Notes: generated by a model not told the origin, from the letters alone. A DNA stretch of 38,120 nt from Prevotella sp. (GCA_023666145.1 JAMPCO010000007.1:8447-46566), one strand, 5' to 3'; shown: positions 15,177-23,074, counted from the first letter of the stretch. Program-made: numbers and translations.

Positions 15177-16133
15177 TCACGGCTTTCTTAAAATAAATAT
15201 TCCACCCTTTTCCAGCAATTCTTCGTCCGTGTATTTCTGTTTAAATTCGTCGGCGACTTTAACCATGGCGAACGCCGCACGATCCGCGTTGGTGACTTTG
15301 CCATAACATCTGAAATCAACAATCTCAAACCCTACTGCGGTGAAAACCGCCAAGAAGTCCACCGATCGTAATCGATTTTGGTGAAATTGATTAGAACATA
15401 AATTCTCTAATTTTTGCCATCCTATACTGGTGTATTGTAAATAATCATAAATAGTCAAAACAAAATTTTTGTACGCACGGTGATCCTTAAAATCAATTTC
15501 AAGATAAAAAATTTTTCCCTTTCGTAAAATCCGAAATGCTTCTTGGACAATTTCAGGTAGTAATTCTGCATGAATATGTTCAAAAGTAAATTGTGAAAAA
15601 ATGTAATCGACACTACAATCCGGTAAATCGGTATGCGCAGCATCGTATGGAGCACGGTAGTCTATGTTAAAGTACTTAAACAAAATTTTATCTAAATTTT
15701 TTTCAGTAATCTCTTCCTTAATTTTTGGCAATTTACTGATACCTAATTCTTTTTGGAATTTGCGATAATATTCAAACATTAATTGTACCTTTATTGGAGT
15801 CGCACGACGAACATCAACTGCAATTACCTTTTTGAAAAACAATGATAACCCAATTGGTGCAGCAAGATATACTCCTGTCCCAATCTCAAGAACCGTTGAA
15901 TTTTCAGGATGTAGTTGACTATAACGTTGAAAAATTTTTAAATGCTTTACACTCCGTTCATAAAAAAATTCTTGATTATGAAATTTTGACTTATCAATTA
16001 ACTGCCATATTTTTTTTCGCGTATCATTTTTTTGTTGCCTTGCAATAATTTTTCGCCTTAATTGCAATAATTGCGCACCCAAGGGTAATTTCAAAATGAG
16101 GTTCTTGAACTTGGCTTTGCGTTGTGGATTCAC
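15177..16133 (-). CDS. Class I SAM-dependent methyltransferase, paralog 2 (no G tract)
   Basis: This 318-residue paralog of its two neighbours has a basic N terminus (NPQRKAKFKNLILKLPLGAQ), motif I VLEIGTGVYLAAPIGLSLFF, motif II KVIAVDVRRATP, then DLPDCSVDYIFSQFTFEHIH and EAFRILRKGKIFYLEIDFKD. Where the sister genes carry Gly triplets written as poly-G, this copy reads RKGK with mixed codons and is therefore locked in frame. A GTG at 16133 is taken as the start because it matches paralog 1 and sits seven bases after its own -10. An in-frame ATG 17 codons upstream lies before the promoter. The short stretch upstream looks like a fossil of the end of dapL. Confidence 0.75.
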   Translation of the reverse strand: MNPQRKAKFKNLILKLPLGAQLLQLRRKIIARQQKNDTRKKIWQLIDKSKFHNQEFFYERSVKHLKIFQRYSQLHPENSTVLEIGTGVYLAAPIGLSLFFKKVIAVDVRRATPIKVQLMFEYYRKFQKELGISKLPKIKEEITEKNLDKILFKYFNIDYRAPYDAAHTDLPDCSVDYIFSQFTFEHIHAELLPEIVQEAFRILRKGKIFYLEIDFKDHRAYKNFVLTIYDYLQYTSIGWQKLENLCSNQFHQNRLRSVDFLAVFTAVGFEIVDFRCYGKVTNADRAAFAMVKVADEFKQKYTDEELLEKGGIFILRKP

Positions 16134-16140
16134 TGCAAAT

Positions 16141-16169
16141 TTCTTAGCATAATTTATTTCTGTTGTAAA
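16141..16169 (-). promoter_or_regulatory. Promoter of methyltransferase paralog 2
   Basis: TTTACA (16169-16164), 17 bp, TAAGAA (16146-16141), then seven bases to GTG at 16133, all on the minus strand. Confidence 0.6.
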
Positions 16170-16187
16170 GTCAATCAGCGGCACACA

Positions 16188-17224
16188 TCATGGTTTTCTT
16201 AAAATAAACACTCCACCCTTTTCCAGCAATTCTTCGTCCGTGTATTTTTGTTTGAATTCGTCGGCGACTTTAACCGTGGCAAACGCCGCGCGGTCCGCGT
16301 CGGTGACGGATTTGCTTCGGTAATCAACGATTTCAAATCCTGCCGCGGTAAACATAGCCCGATAATCTTTTGAGCGCAAACGATTTTGATATGGAATCGA
16401 ATTTTGTTTTTTCCATTCTTCATCAGTAAATTGTAAACAACTATACCGATTTAATTTGGAATTATATATACTGCGTTGATCCACATAGTCTGTACAGACA
16501 TACATTACCCCCCCCCCCGTAAAATACGAAAGGCTTCTTTAATCATGTCGGTTAAAATTTCAACACGAATGAAATTAAATACCAATTCGGCGTTGACATA
16601 TCCAACACTGTTATCAGGTAAATCAGTATGCGCAGCGTCGTATGGTACGCGATAATCGATGTTAAAATCATCACGCAAAATTTCGTCTAAATTTTCATCC
16701 GTGATCCTTTCTTTAATTTTCGGCACAGATTTCAAACCCAATTTTTTGGCATATTTGCGGTAATGTTGACACGTCATTTGGACAAATTTTGGATTGGCAC
16801 GTCGAATATCAACCGTAATAATTTGTTTGAAACCAATTAAAGACAAGCCAATCGCGGAACCAACGGCTGGTCCCGTGCCAATTTCAAATACAGTTACATC
16901 TTCAGGTTGAAATTGACAGAAGGTTTTGAAGCGATTGGCATATTGCACTATGCGCCGATAATAATAGTTTAAATGAGTCAATCGCAGTATCCATAACCAC
17001 CGATAATTATATTTTAATGACGTTTTTTTGGCTTCAATTTGGCGTTCAAGCGCGATAGCGGCCGCTTGAACGGAGTTTCTTAATTTTTTTTCTTTTTTAC
17101 TAATCTTTTTCCGCCGACATTTTTGCCGCTGTGCAATAATTTTTCGTCTTAATTCCAGTATTTTTGCACCCAAGGGTAATTTCAAAATCATGCTTTTCAA
17201 TTTGGCTTTGCGTTGTGGATTCAC
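16188..17224 (-). pseudogene. Class I SAM-dependent methyltransferase, paralog 3, frameshifted at a G11 tract (likely phase-off)
   Basis: Translation from GTG 17224 gives a basic N terminus, motif I FEIGTGPAVGSAIGLSLIG, IITVDIRRANP and EAFRILRGGG, and then meets TAA at 16505-16507 just after a run of eleven G. With one more G the frame would join the downstream segment exactly where paralog 1 reads HGGGVLYLTIDYKD (here RGGG then VMYVCTDYVD). The downstream part is intact to the shared tail ending FILRKP. The stop and an ATG overlap as TAATG, so the C-terminal half could be made by reinitiation. Both halves look free of other damage, which favours reversible slippage over decay. A sequencing error in the homopolymer is the main alternative. 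Confidence 0.75.
16508..16518 (-). repeat. G11 homopolymer at the frameshift of methyltransferase paralog 3
   Basis: Eleven consecutive C on the plus strand. Lengths of 9 or 12 would restore the frame; 11 puts TAA directly after the tract. Confidence 0.9.
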
Positions 17225-17231
17225 TGCAAAT

Positions 17232-17260
17232 TTCTTAGCATAATTTATTTTCGTTGTAAA
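17232..17260 (-). promoter_or_regulatory. Promoter of methyltransferase paralog 3, inside the end of dapL
   Basis: TTTACA (17260-17255), 17 bp, TAAGAA (17237-17232), then seven bases to GTG at 17224. The -35 overlaps the last codons of dapL. Confidence 0.6.
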
Positions 17261-18435
17261 GCCAATAAACGCTGGCAGGCGCGGCGGGTGTTCGTGTAAG
17301 TGTTGAAACCCGTTAAACGCAAATAATTTTCGCCCGCGGCGCCAAAACCGACCCCGGGAGTACAAACAATGCCCGTTTGTTTTAAGAGCCAATCAAAACA
17401 TTCCCATGACTTCATTTGTTGTGGACACCGTACCCAGACATACGGCGAATGCACGCCACCGACGTATTGCCAATGCAGGGTTTTTAAGGTTTGGCAAATT
17501 AACCGTACGTTACGGCGGTAGTATGCAATGTTTTGTTGTATTGCCTTGAGCCCAGCGGGTGATAACACCGCCTCCGCCCCCCGTTGCACGATGTAACTGA
17601 CGCCGTTGAATTTGGTCGTTTGCCGACGGCGCCACAGTTGATTCAAACCGACACCGTCTGCCGTACGCAAGGCTTTTGGCACCACGGTGTAGCCACAACG
17701 CACCCCCGTGAACCCAGCCATTTTGGAAAACGAACCAATTTCAATGGCACAGGTACGCGCCCCATCAATTTCATAGATGCTGCGCGGCAAAGCGGAATCA
17801 TCGATGAAACACGCATACGCCGCATCATAAATAATCACGGCTTGGTGCGACCGCGCGAAATTAACCCATTGTTGCAATTGAGCACGGTGATAACAAGCCC
17901 CCGTGGGATTGGCAGGGTTACATAAATAGATTATGTCGGCCGTGATACTTTCATCGGGTAAGGGCAAAAAACCGTTCTCCGCCGTCGCACGGAAAAACTG
18001 CGGCTGCCGTCCCAGCATTAAGTTGCTGTCCAAATAAACGGGATAAACGGGGTCGCACATCGCCACGGTTGCTTGGGGGTCGAAAATATCTAACAGATTG
18101 CTTAAATCACTTTTGGCTCCGTCACTGACCACGATTTCGTCGGGGTCAAGTTGGACTTGGTACTGCGCTTGATAAAAATCGGCAATCGCTTGCCGTAACC
18201 ATGGGTAACCCGTTTCGGGTCCATAGCCACGGAAAGTTTTGGCTTGTCCCATTTCGGTACACGCCCGCCGCATCGCTGCCACTACCACCGACGGTAAGGG
18301 GCGGGAAACGTCGCCGATACTTAATTTAATAATGGATTGTGCGGGGTGTTCCGCCTGGAATTGGCGTGTTTTCGCCGCCACCGTACTGAACAAATAGTTT
18401 TCGGGTAAAGTTAAATAATGGCGGTTAATTTTCAT
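17245..18435 (-). CDS. dapL: LL-diaminopimelate aminotransferase
   Basis: DapL is a PLP-dependent fold-type I enzyme that converts tetrahydrodipicolinate directly to LL-diaminopimelate with glutamate as amino donor, for lysine and peptidoglycan. In 396 residues are IKLSIGDVSRPLP, FRGYGPETGYPWLRQAIADFY, VSDGAKSDLSN, CDPVYPVYLDS, CNPANPTGA, YDAAY and IGSFSKMAGFTGVRCGYTVVP, whose Lys should bind PLP and which is typical of DapL. The ATG at 18435 was chosen for the AAGGGGG five bases upstream; an in-frame TTG five codons earlier would bypass that site. The gene overlaps the end of dapF by 11 bases, so the two pathway enzymes are translated together. Confidence 0.9.
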   Translation of the reverse strand: MKINRHYLTLPENYLFSTVAAKTRQFQAEHPAQSIIKLSIGDVSRPLPSVVVAAMRRACTEMGQAKTFRGYGPETGYPWLRQAIADFYQAQYQVQLDPDEIVVSDGAKSDLSNLLDIFDPQATVAMCDPVYPVYLDSNLMLGRQPQFFRATAENGFLPLPDESITADIIYLCNPANPTGACYHRAQLQQWVNFARSHQAVIIYDAAYACFIDDSALPRSIYEIDGARTCAIEIGSFSKMAGFTGVRCGYTVVPKALRTADGVGLNQLWRRRQTTKFNGVSYIVQRGAEAVLSPAGLKAIQQNIAYYRRNVRLICQTLKTLHWQYVGGVHSPYVWVRCPQQMKSWECFDWLLKQTGIVCTPGVGFGAAGENYLRLTGFNTYTNTRRACQRLLALQRK

Positions 18436-19231
18436 CTTCGCCCCCTTCAATGGTGATTACACCGTGAAACACTGTTGCCGCGGGCCCCAACAAACGAATG
18501 TGTTCGCCAGAACAATCCACCGCCAATTCGCCACCAGGTAATTGTACCCGAATCAATTTTTCACGATTGCAAAAACCCCGTTGCACACTGGCAAGTGCGG
18601 CGGCACACGCCCCCGTACCGCAGCCCAGTGTTTCGCCACTTCCACGCTCCCAAACCCGCATTTGTAACCGATTGTCGCCGATGACGCGCACAAATTCCAC
18701 ATTGGTACCGTGCGGGAACAATTTACTGTGTTCAAGGCGTCGACCTAACCGTTTGATGTCGTAATGATCAATGGCAAAATTGGGGAACCATACCACGTGC
18801 GGATTTCCCACATCAACCGTCGTCAAATCATGAATGCCCGCTAACTGCACATTACCCACTGTGGCTGTGCCCATGTCAACACTGAAATAATTCGCACGCA
18901 AACGCCGTACCCGCTTGATACCGCTCCTCGTCGCGATGCGCACCACGTTCCCCTGCACTTCGCCACGTTCGATTAACCATTGCGCGACACAGCGCACCGC
19001 ATTACCACACATCAGCCCCTCACTGCCGTCGGCATTGTACATCGCCATGGTAACATCTGCGCCGACTGTGTTGGGTGGCATGATGAACACTAAGCCGTCG
19101 CCGCCCACCCCGAAATGGCGGTCACTTAATTGTCGAGCCAATTGGTCGGGGGCACGCACCGTCTGTTGGCGCGTGTCTACATAAATGTAATCGTTGCCCA
19201 CCCCTTGCATTTTGGTAAATTCAAGTAACAT
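18425..19231 (-). CDS. dapF: Diaminopimelate epimerase
   Basis: DapF converts LL- to meso-diaminopimelate with a two-Cys acid-base pair and no cofactor. In 268 residues are FTKMQGVGNDYIYVD, GLMCGNAVRCVA with the first catalytic Cys, VDVGNPHVVWF, and ERGSGETLGCGTGACAAA with the second Cys. The ATG at 19231 places the family N terminus correctly; the open frame before it starts with TTG and is not conserved in type. No ribosome site is clear. It forms a two-gene lysine/peptidoglycan operon with dapL, whose start lies inside its last codons. Confidence 0.92.
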   Translation of the reverse strand: MLLEFTKMQGVGNDYIYVDTRQQTVRAPDQLARQLSDRHFGVGGDGLVFIMPPNTVGADVTMAMYNADGSEGLMCGNAVRCVAQWLIERGEVQGNVVRIATRSGIKRVRRLRANYFSVDMGTATVGNVQLAGIHDLTTVDVGNPHVVWFPNFAIDHYDIKRLGRRLEHSKLFPHGTNVEFVRVIGDNRLQMRVWERGSGETLGCGTGACAAALASVQRGFCNREKLIRVQLPGGELAVDCSGEHIRLLGPAATVFHGVITIEGGEDEN

Positions 19232-19279
19232 ACGGCTATCTATGCAAGCAAGCCGCAAAAAGTGAGTGCCATCGCCCTG

Positions 19280-19978
19280 TTAATCTAAGTTAATTTTCAT
19301 GGGCTGATGCCGTAATAAATCTGTGCTAGTCAAATAATATTTAATGCCGTTTTTGGTATAAACCAAATCGCCGCGTCCACCTTTACCGTGCAAATGTCCG
19401 TAAATCACGGCATCCACGTGGTATTTTTCACACAACTGGGTAAACGGCGAATCGTCACGCAGACAGTTAAACGGCGGATAATGCAAAATTGCGACCAATT
19501 TGCGGTTGCCCTTTTCACCCGCATTCTGTAATGACATTTCAAAGCGCAGCACTTCCCGTTCATAAATTTTTTTGTCTTCGGGGGATTGGACGCGGTTGCG
19601 TTCGGGCGTCTGCCAACCCCGTGTCCCAACAAAGATGACGTCGCCAATTGTTATGCTGTCATTTTGCAACACTTTGATTTGTTCCCCCACGAACGCGCGA
19701 ATTTTTGAAATACTTTTCCACCAATAATCATGATTACCCCGAATCATGATTTTGGTGCCGTTCAAACTGCGGATAAAGTCAAAATCGGCTTGTGTGTCCT
19801 CCATCCGCATGGCCCACGAAATATCGCCCGCAATGATACCCACATCATCGGGGCCAACCACCGCGTTCCAATTTTTTTTGATTTCCGCTTCGTAATTCTG
19901 CCAATGTTCACCAAAAATGTTCATGGGTTTATCAACGGCAAAGGACAAATGAAAATCCGACAACGCAAAAATTTTCAC
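19280..19978 (-). CDS. Calcineurin-like metallophosphoesterase
   Basis: In 232 residues the dinuclear metal-site motifs occur in order: FALSDFHLS (DxH), IIAGDISWA (GD), IRGNHDYWW (GNHD), ILHYPPF, and IYGHLHG (GHxH). Class members cleave phosphomonoesters or diesters with Mn2+/Fe. No membrane segment or signal peptide is present. Its start overlaps the end of the pseudouridine synthase gene by four bases, so the two are coupled. The substrate is unknown. Confidence 0.85.
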   Translation of the reverse strand: MKIFALSDFHLSFAVDKPMNIFGEHWQNYEAEIKKNWNAVVGPDDVGIIAGDISWAMRMEDTQADFDFIRSLNGTKIMIRGNHDYWWKSISKIRAFVGEQIKVLQNDSITIGDVIFVGTRGWQTPERNRVQSPEDKKIYEREVLRFEMSLQNAGEKGNRKLVAILHYPPFNCLRDDSPFTQLCEKYHVDAVIYGHLHGKGGRGDLVYTKNGIKYYLTSTDLLRHQPMKINLD

Positions 19979-20640
19979 TGGTGTTTTCTCCTAAAATCAA
20001 ATTTCGACCACGCACCGTCCTCGGGGGGATTGACAATAAATTTCAGCCGATCATGGGTGGTGGGATGATTGAACTCTAATTGATACGCCCAAAGCGCGAT
20101 GTCTTTCACCCCGCGGCGACTGCCCCCATAACGGGCATCACCCACAATGGGATTGCCAATTTGTTTCATTTGGACCCGAATTTGGTGCGAACGCCCTGTG
20201 GCTAATTGCACCGCAACCAAGGTATCGCCGTCCACTGTATCCAAGGTTTGGTAAGTCAATTCCGCCCGTTTGGCACCCGTCGTACTTTGCGGTACCACCG
20301 CCACCGTATTATGCACGGTATCCTTGGCTAACCAATGTACTAAAGTCGCCGTCCGTTGTTTTGGCACTCCATGCACAACGGCATAGTAAGTTTTTTGCAA
20401 TGTGCCGTCTTGGATTTGTTCACTCAGGCGCGCCGCGGCTTTACTGTTTTTTGCAAAGACCATCACACCGCCTGTCACGCGATCCAAACGGTGCACAATT
20501 CCCACAAACCCACCCGTGTAATCTTTCAACGCGGCTTGCAAACTTTGGTCGCCCGAAATATCCGCCACGGTCGGCACGTTTTGTGGTTTAATCACCACCA
20601 ACAAATGATTGTCTTCAAAAATGACGGCAGGTGTGTCCAT
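19975..20640 (-). CDS. RluA-family RNA pseudouridine synthase without an S4 domain
   Basis: In 221 residues are VVIKPQNVPTVAD (motif I region), IVHRLDRVTGGVMVFAKN with the catalytic Asp in HRLDRxTxG, VQLATGRSHQIRVQMKQIG, and GNPIVGDARYGG. These enzymes isomerise uridine in rRNA or tRNA; the missing N-terminal S4 domain places it near RluA/TruC rather than RluC/D. The ATG at 20640 was chosen because it matches the family start and lies seven bases after a TATAAT; 43 further upstream codons are open but precede the promoter. Confidence 0.88.
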   Translation of the reverse strand: MDTPAVIFEDNHLLVVIKPQNVPTVADISGDQSLQAALKDYTGGFVGIVHRLDRVTGGVMVFAKNSKAAARLSEQIQDGTLQKTYYAVVHGVPKQRTATLVHWLAKDTVHNTVAVVPQSTTGAKRAELTYQTLDTVDGDTLVAVQLATGRSHQIRVQMKQIGNPIVGDARYGGSRRGVKDIALWAYQLEFNHPTTHDRLKFIVNPPEDGAWSKFDFRRKHQ

Positions 20641-20647
20641 ATCTTCA

Positions 20648-20676
20648 ATTATACATGGCAAAAAAAAGTTAGTAAA
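20648..20676 (-). promoter_or_regulatory. Promoter of the pseudouridine synthase gene, predicted leaderless start
   Basis: -35 TTTACT (20676-20671), 17 bp, -10 TATAAT (20653-20648), then seven bases to ATG at 20640, on the minus strand. Confidence 0.7.
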
Positions 20677-20680
20677 GAAT

Positions 20681-20709
20681 TTGCAACTATTTTCAATTGC
20701 TGTTAATAT
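20681..20709 (+). promoter_or_regulatory. Promoter of the 14-residue peptide gene
   Basis: -35 TTGCAA (20681-20686), 17 bp, -10 TAATAT (20704-20709). AGGAGG follows at 20718-20723. Confidence 0.6.
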
Positions 20710-20732
20710 ATATGTACAGGAGGTATCAATCA

Positions 20733-20777
20733 ATGGGATGTGAAGGATGTCCAGGTTGCGGAAGACCAACGAAATAA
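20733..20777 (+). CDS. Cys-rich 14-residue peptide (possible leader peptide)
   Basis: The small ORF reads MGCEGCPGCGRPTK and ends in TAA. It has a near-perfect ribosome site, AGGAGG, nine bases before the ATG, the strongest in this part of the window, and its own promoter. Three Cys are arranged CxxCxxC, a metal- or redox-binding pattern. The next gene starts only ten bases after its stop and lacks a ribosome site, so this peptide may serve to couple or regulate translation. It could instead be a functional metal-binding micropeptide. I do not recognise it. Confidence 0.55.
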   Translation: MGCEGCPGCGRPTK

Positions 20778-20787
20778 TTAACGCGCG

Positions 20788-21255
20788 ATGAAATTGGGGA
20801 AAGAAGCATTATTAGCCATCGTGGAAAGTGCCTTGTTTATAATTGGTGCATTTTTTTTCATGTTAGTGTTAATCATTCCTTCCAACCCAGTTTGGGCGTT
20901 AGTTTTTGGTATTTTGTTTGGACTGGCGGGTGCAATCGTTTGGTTGTGCCCGTTTGTTATCCGCTTAGTGCGCAAAATTAAACTCCGTCAGCCGACAACC
21001 GAGACCGACATTGCCAGCATTGCCCAGAAGATACAAGGTGCCGACAACCCCGAAAACAACAGTTATGAATTGCACCGCTCCGCTTCATACGAAAATTTGG
21101 ACGACGAAATCGTCGCCGTTTCCAATGTAGCACCTCAACCAAAAACTAAATCTAAACCCAAAACTGCCAACACAACCAAACTCAAAAATATCACTGAGAC
21201 TGAACCCAAACCTGAACCCGAACCCGATTCCAAAGCGGAACAACCCGCGGAATAA
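20788..21255 (+). CDS. Small membrane protein with a Pro/Glu/Lys-rich tail
   Basis: The protein has 155 residues. Two hydrophobic segments (about 8-30 and 33-58, ending in basic VRKIKLRQ) form a membrane hairpin. The rest is polar and low in complexity, with alternating Pro, Lys and Glu near the C terminus (EPKPEPEP). No ribosome site precedes the ATG, so translation probably depends on the 14-residue ORF upstream. It ends four bases before the stop of the convergent dnaB gene. Function unknown. Confidence 0.65.
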   Translation: MKLGKEALLAIVESALFIIGAFFFMLVLIIPSNPVWALVFGILFGLAGAIVWLCPFVIRLVRKIKLRQPTTETDIASIAQKIQGADNPENNSYELHRSASYENLDDEIVAVSNVAPQPKTKSKPKTANTTKLKNITETEPKPEPEPDSKAEQPAE

Positions 21256-21259
21256 ATAC

Positions 21260-22714
21260 TCAGAAAATATTGTTAATGTCCGAAGCATCTTGCAACGGGA
21301 CAATTTCGGGTAAATTGGCTTTGACTTTGGTCGGCGGCACAGGTACCGAAGCCACCCCGTTGTTTTTGCTGACGTCTTCGGGGTTCATAAAAGTGGTCAA
21401 TTCGCCAATGAATTGTAATTTGAAATAAGGCGTTGGGCCACTGCGGTTTTTCGCCACGATGATTTTGGCTTCATAATCGCGACTGTGTTCGTTTTGTTCA
21501 CTCTGCGTTTCGGTTTTGGGTTTATGGATAAACATGACCATGTCGGCATCTTGTTCAATTGCCCCCGATTCACGCAAATCAGATAACATCGGTTCACTGT
21601 CTGAACCCGTCCGTGATTCAATCCCGCGGTTTAATTGTGCTAAGAGCAGCACGGGCACTTCCAGTTCTTTGGCCATGGTTTTCATCATGCGGCTGTTGGC
21701 GGCCACCTGCTCTTGACGACTTTCATTACGGGTACCAGTTTGCGGCGAACCCATTAAACCCAAATAGTCAATCATGACCAAATCCAACCCGTGTTCGCGT
21801 TTTAAGCGCATACACTTCCGCATAATTTCGGAGGCGGTAATGGAACTGCTGGCATCCAAATAGATGTCGGCGTTTTGCAGTTTGGCGTTAGCGTCCCACA
21901 AACGCGTCCATTCTTCGGGTGTCATTTCCCCGTGCAAAGCGTGCGATAACGAAACCCGTGCCACCGAACATATGGCACGGTTCGTTAATTGCACTTTATC
22001 CATTTCCAACGAAAACACCGCGACTTTGGCTTTACTTTTCAAGGCCGCGTTCAACACAATGTTCATGGCAAAACTGGTTTTACCCACACTGGGACGGGCA
22101 CCGATGATGATTAAACTGCCTTTCTGCAAGCCATTGGTGATACTGTCCAACACACTGTAACCTGTTTTAATGCCCCGTAAAGCCGCGGGGTCATGTGCCA
22201 CTAAATCAAAGTTATTCAAAACGGTCGGTAATTCTTGGGATAACTTCGTCAATTCTTGGCGTTCATCTTCTTTGCTGATGTCGAAAATCAATTTTTCTGC
22301 GTATTGCAAAGCCGCGTGTGCGTCATCAAACTGTTTTTGCTGATCGTCGGGTTGGTTCAAGGCTTTGGTTATCGCCGCCGCCGCCCGATCCAAGCGACGC
22401 AAAGTTTCATCCTTTTGCAAAATAGCCACGTAATGGCGGAAATTCACGGTGGACGGAATGACATCCATTAAATTGGTTAAATATTCGTTGCCCCCTACGG
22501 CTTCCAATTTGCCAATGGCTTTCAAACGTTCGGACAAAGTCACCAAATCAACCGCCACATTTTTGGTTGCCAAATACCCAATGGCTTCGTAAATGATGCG
22601 GTGGGCGGGCGCATAAAAATGGGACGGTTTCAACCGCGTAAAAGTTTCCAGACAGTCGTTATCCAACAGTACAGCAGCAATCACGGATTGTTCGGCTTCC
22701 AAGTTGTGTAACAT
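21260..22714 (-). CDS. dnaB: Replicative DNA helicase DnaB
   Basis: DnaB is the hexameric ring helicase that unwinds DNA at the fork. In 484 residues: N-terminal primase-interacting domain (1-150; LHNLEAEQSVIAAVLLDNDC, AHRIIYEAI), then the RecA-like motor with IIGARPSVGKTSFAMNI (Walker A), VAVFSLEMDK, DLVMIDYLGLM (Walker B), LLAQLNRGIE and LRESGAIEQDADMVMF, all standard for DnaB; no intein. The ATG at 22714 is the family start and lies seven bases after TATAAT, giving a predicted leaderless mRNA. An open frame extends 27 codons further upstream but precedes the promoter. Confidence 0.95.
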   Translation of the reverse strand: MLHNLEAEQSVIAAVLLDNDCLETFTRLKPSHFYAPAHRIIYEAIGYLATKNVAVDLVTLSERLKAIGKLEAVGGNEYLTNLMDVIPSTVNFRHYVAILQKDETLRRLDRAAAAITKALNQPDDQQKQFDDAHAALQYAEKLIFDISKEDERQELTKLSQELPTVLNNFDLVAHDPAALRGIKTGYSVLDSITNGLQKGSLIIIGARPSVGKTSFAMNIVLNAALKSKAKVAVFSLEMDKVQLTNRAICSVARVSLSHALHGEMTPEEWTRLWDANAKLQNADIYLDASSSITASEIMRKCMRLKREHGLDLVMIDYLGLMGSPQTGTRNESRQEQVAANSRMMKTMAKELEVPVLLLAQLNRGIESRTGSDSEPMLSDLRESGAIEQDADMVMFIHKPKTETQSEQNEHSRDYEAKIIVAKNRSGPTPYFKLQFIGELTTFMNPEDVSKNNGVASVPVPPTKVKANLPEIVPLQDASDINNIF

Positions 22715-22721
22715 CAATTCG

Positions 22722-22750
22722 ATTATAACATACCCACGGATTACTTGCAA
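22722..22750 (-). promoter_or_regulatory. dnaB promoter sharing its -35 with the SRP RNA promoter
   Basis: On the minus strand: -35 TTGCAA (22750-22745), 17 bp, -10 TATAAT (22727-22722), seven bases, then ATG at 22714. Confidence 0.75.
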
Positions 22751-22773
22751 TATCTTTTGGGTTATGCTATAAT
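22745..22773 (+). promoter_or_regulatory. SRP RNA promoter sharing its -35 with the dnaB promoter
   Basis: On the plus strand: -35 TTGCAA (22745-22750), 17 bp, -10 TATAAT (22768-22773), predicted start near 22780. TTGCAA is its own reverse complement, so the same six bases serve both directions. Confidence 0.75.
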
Positions 22774-22779
22774 CCTTTG

Positions 22780-23046
22780 TTGGATAAATGGGCAATTAGC
22801 GACTGCCTGTAACCCGTGCGCTAACCGGGATTGACCACACGGCTGAGAGCGTGTACCGAATCATGTTAGACAGACTCTATCGGTGTTGACGTTTGACGGC
22901 TTAGTAGTCGGTGCGATTGTGAATCGTGTCAGATGGGGAACCAAGCAGCACTAAACAGTTTGCGCCGGGCTAATTAAGTGACGCCAGACCGAGCCATTAG
23001 ACTGATTACCGTTTTTTGGGAAACGACCGAACCGTGTTCCAACACC
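22780..23046 (+). ncRNA. ffs: Signal recognition particle RNA, long Firmicute type with Alu domain
   Basis: The 5' part contains TAGCG...CCTGTAACCC...CGCTA, the conserved Alu-domain loops of Bacillus-type SRP RNA. The apical S-domain helix reads GTGTCAG-ATGGGGAACCA-AGCAGCAC, with the symmetric loop and GGAA tetraloop that bind Ffh. Flanking strands pair over a long helix (GGTGC/GCGCC, CTTAGTA/TAATTAAG, and ACACGG near 22840 with CCGTGT near 23035). The boundaries are approximate: the 5' end is taken from the promoter and the 3' end from the last helix pairs. Confidence 0.88.
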
Positions 23047-23050
23047 ATTA

Positions 23051-23074
23051 ACACCGCCCTGTGCGGTGTTTTTT
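23051..23074 (+). terminator. SRP RNA terminator
   Basis: Arms ACACCGC/GCGGTGT with loop CCTGT are followed by six T. It abuts the stop codon of the convergent HU gene; in that direction the T run is poor. Confidence 0.85.

Larger units (their letters stand above)
14061..17262 (-). repeat. Array of three tandem methyltransferase paralogs with near-identical ends
   Basis: Three copies of one gene plus its promoter lie head to tail. Their 3' segments (about 14061-14181, 15173-15293 and 16193-16313) are nearly identical in nucleotide sequence and encode the shared tail VADEFKQKYTDEELLEKGG. Their 5' segments (about 15030-15161, 16040-16169 and 17130-17260) are also alike and include the promoter. 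The middles differ more. Such islands of identity around variable cores favour recombination and gene conversion between copies. Confidence 0.85.

Noticed and set aside
16188..16505. Separate short gene for the downstream half of methyltransferase paralog 3
   Set aside because: It aligns end to end with the C-terminal third of paralogs 1 and 2 and follows the G11 run, so it is the frameshifted remainder of one gene, although reinitiation at TAATG remains possible.
22715..22795. N-terminal extension of dnaB by 27 codons
   Set aside because: It covers the divergent promoter region, and MLHNLEAEQ is the usual DnaB N terminus.
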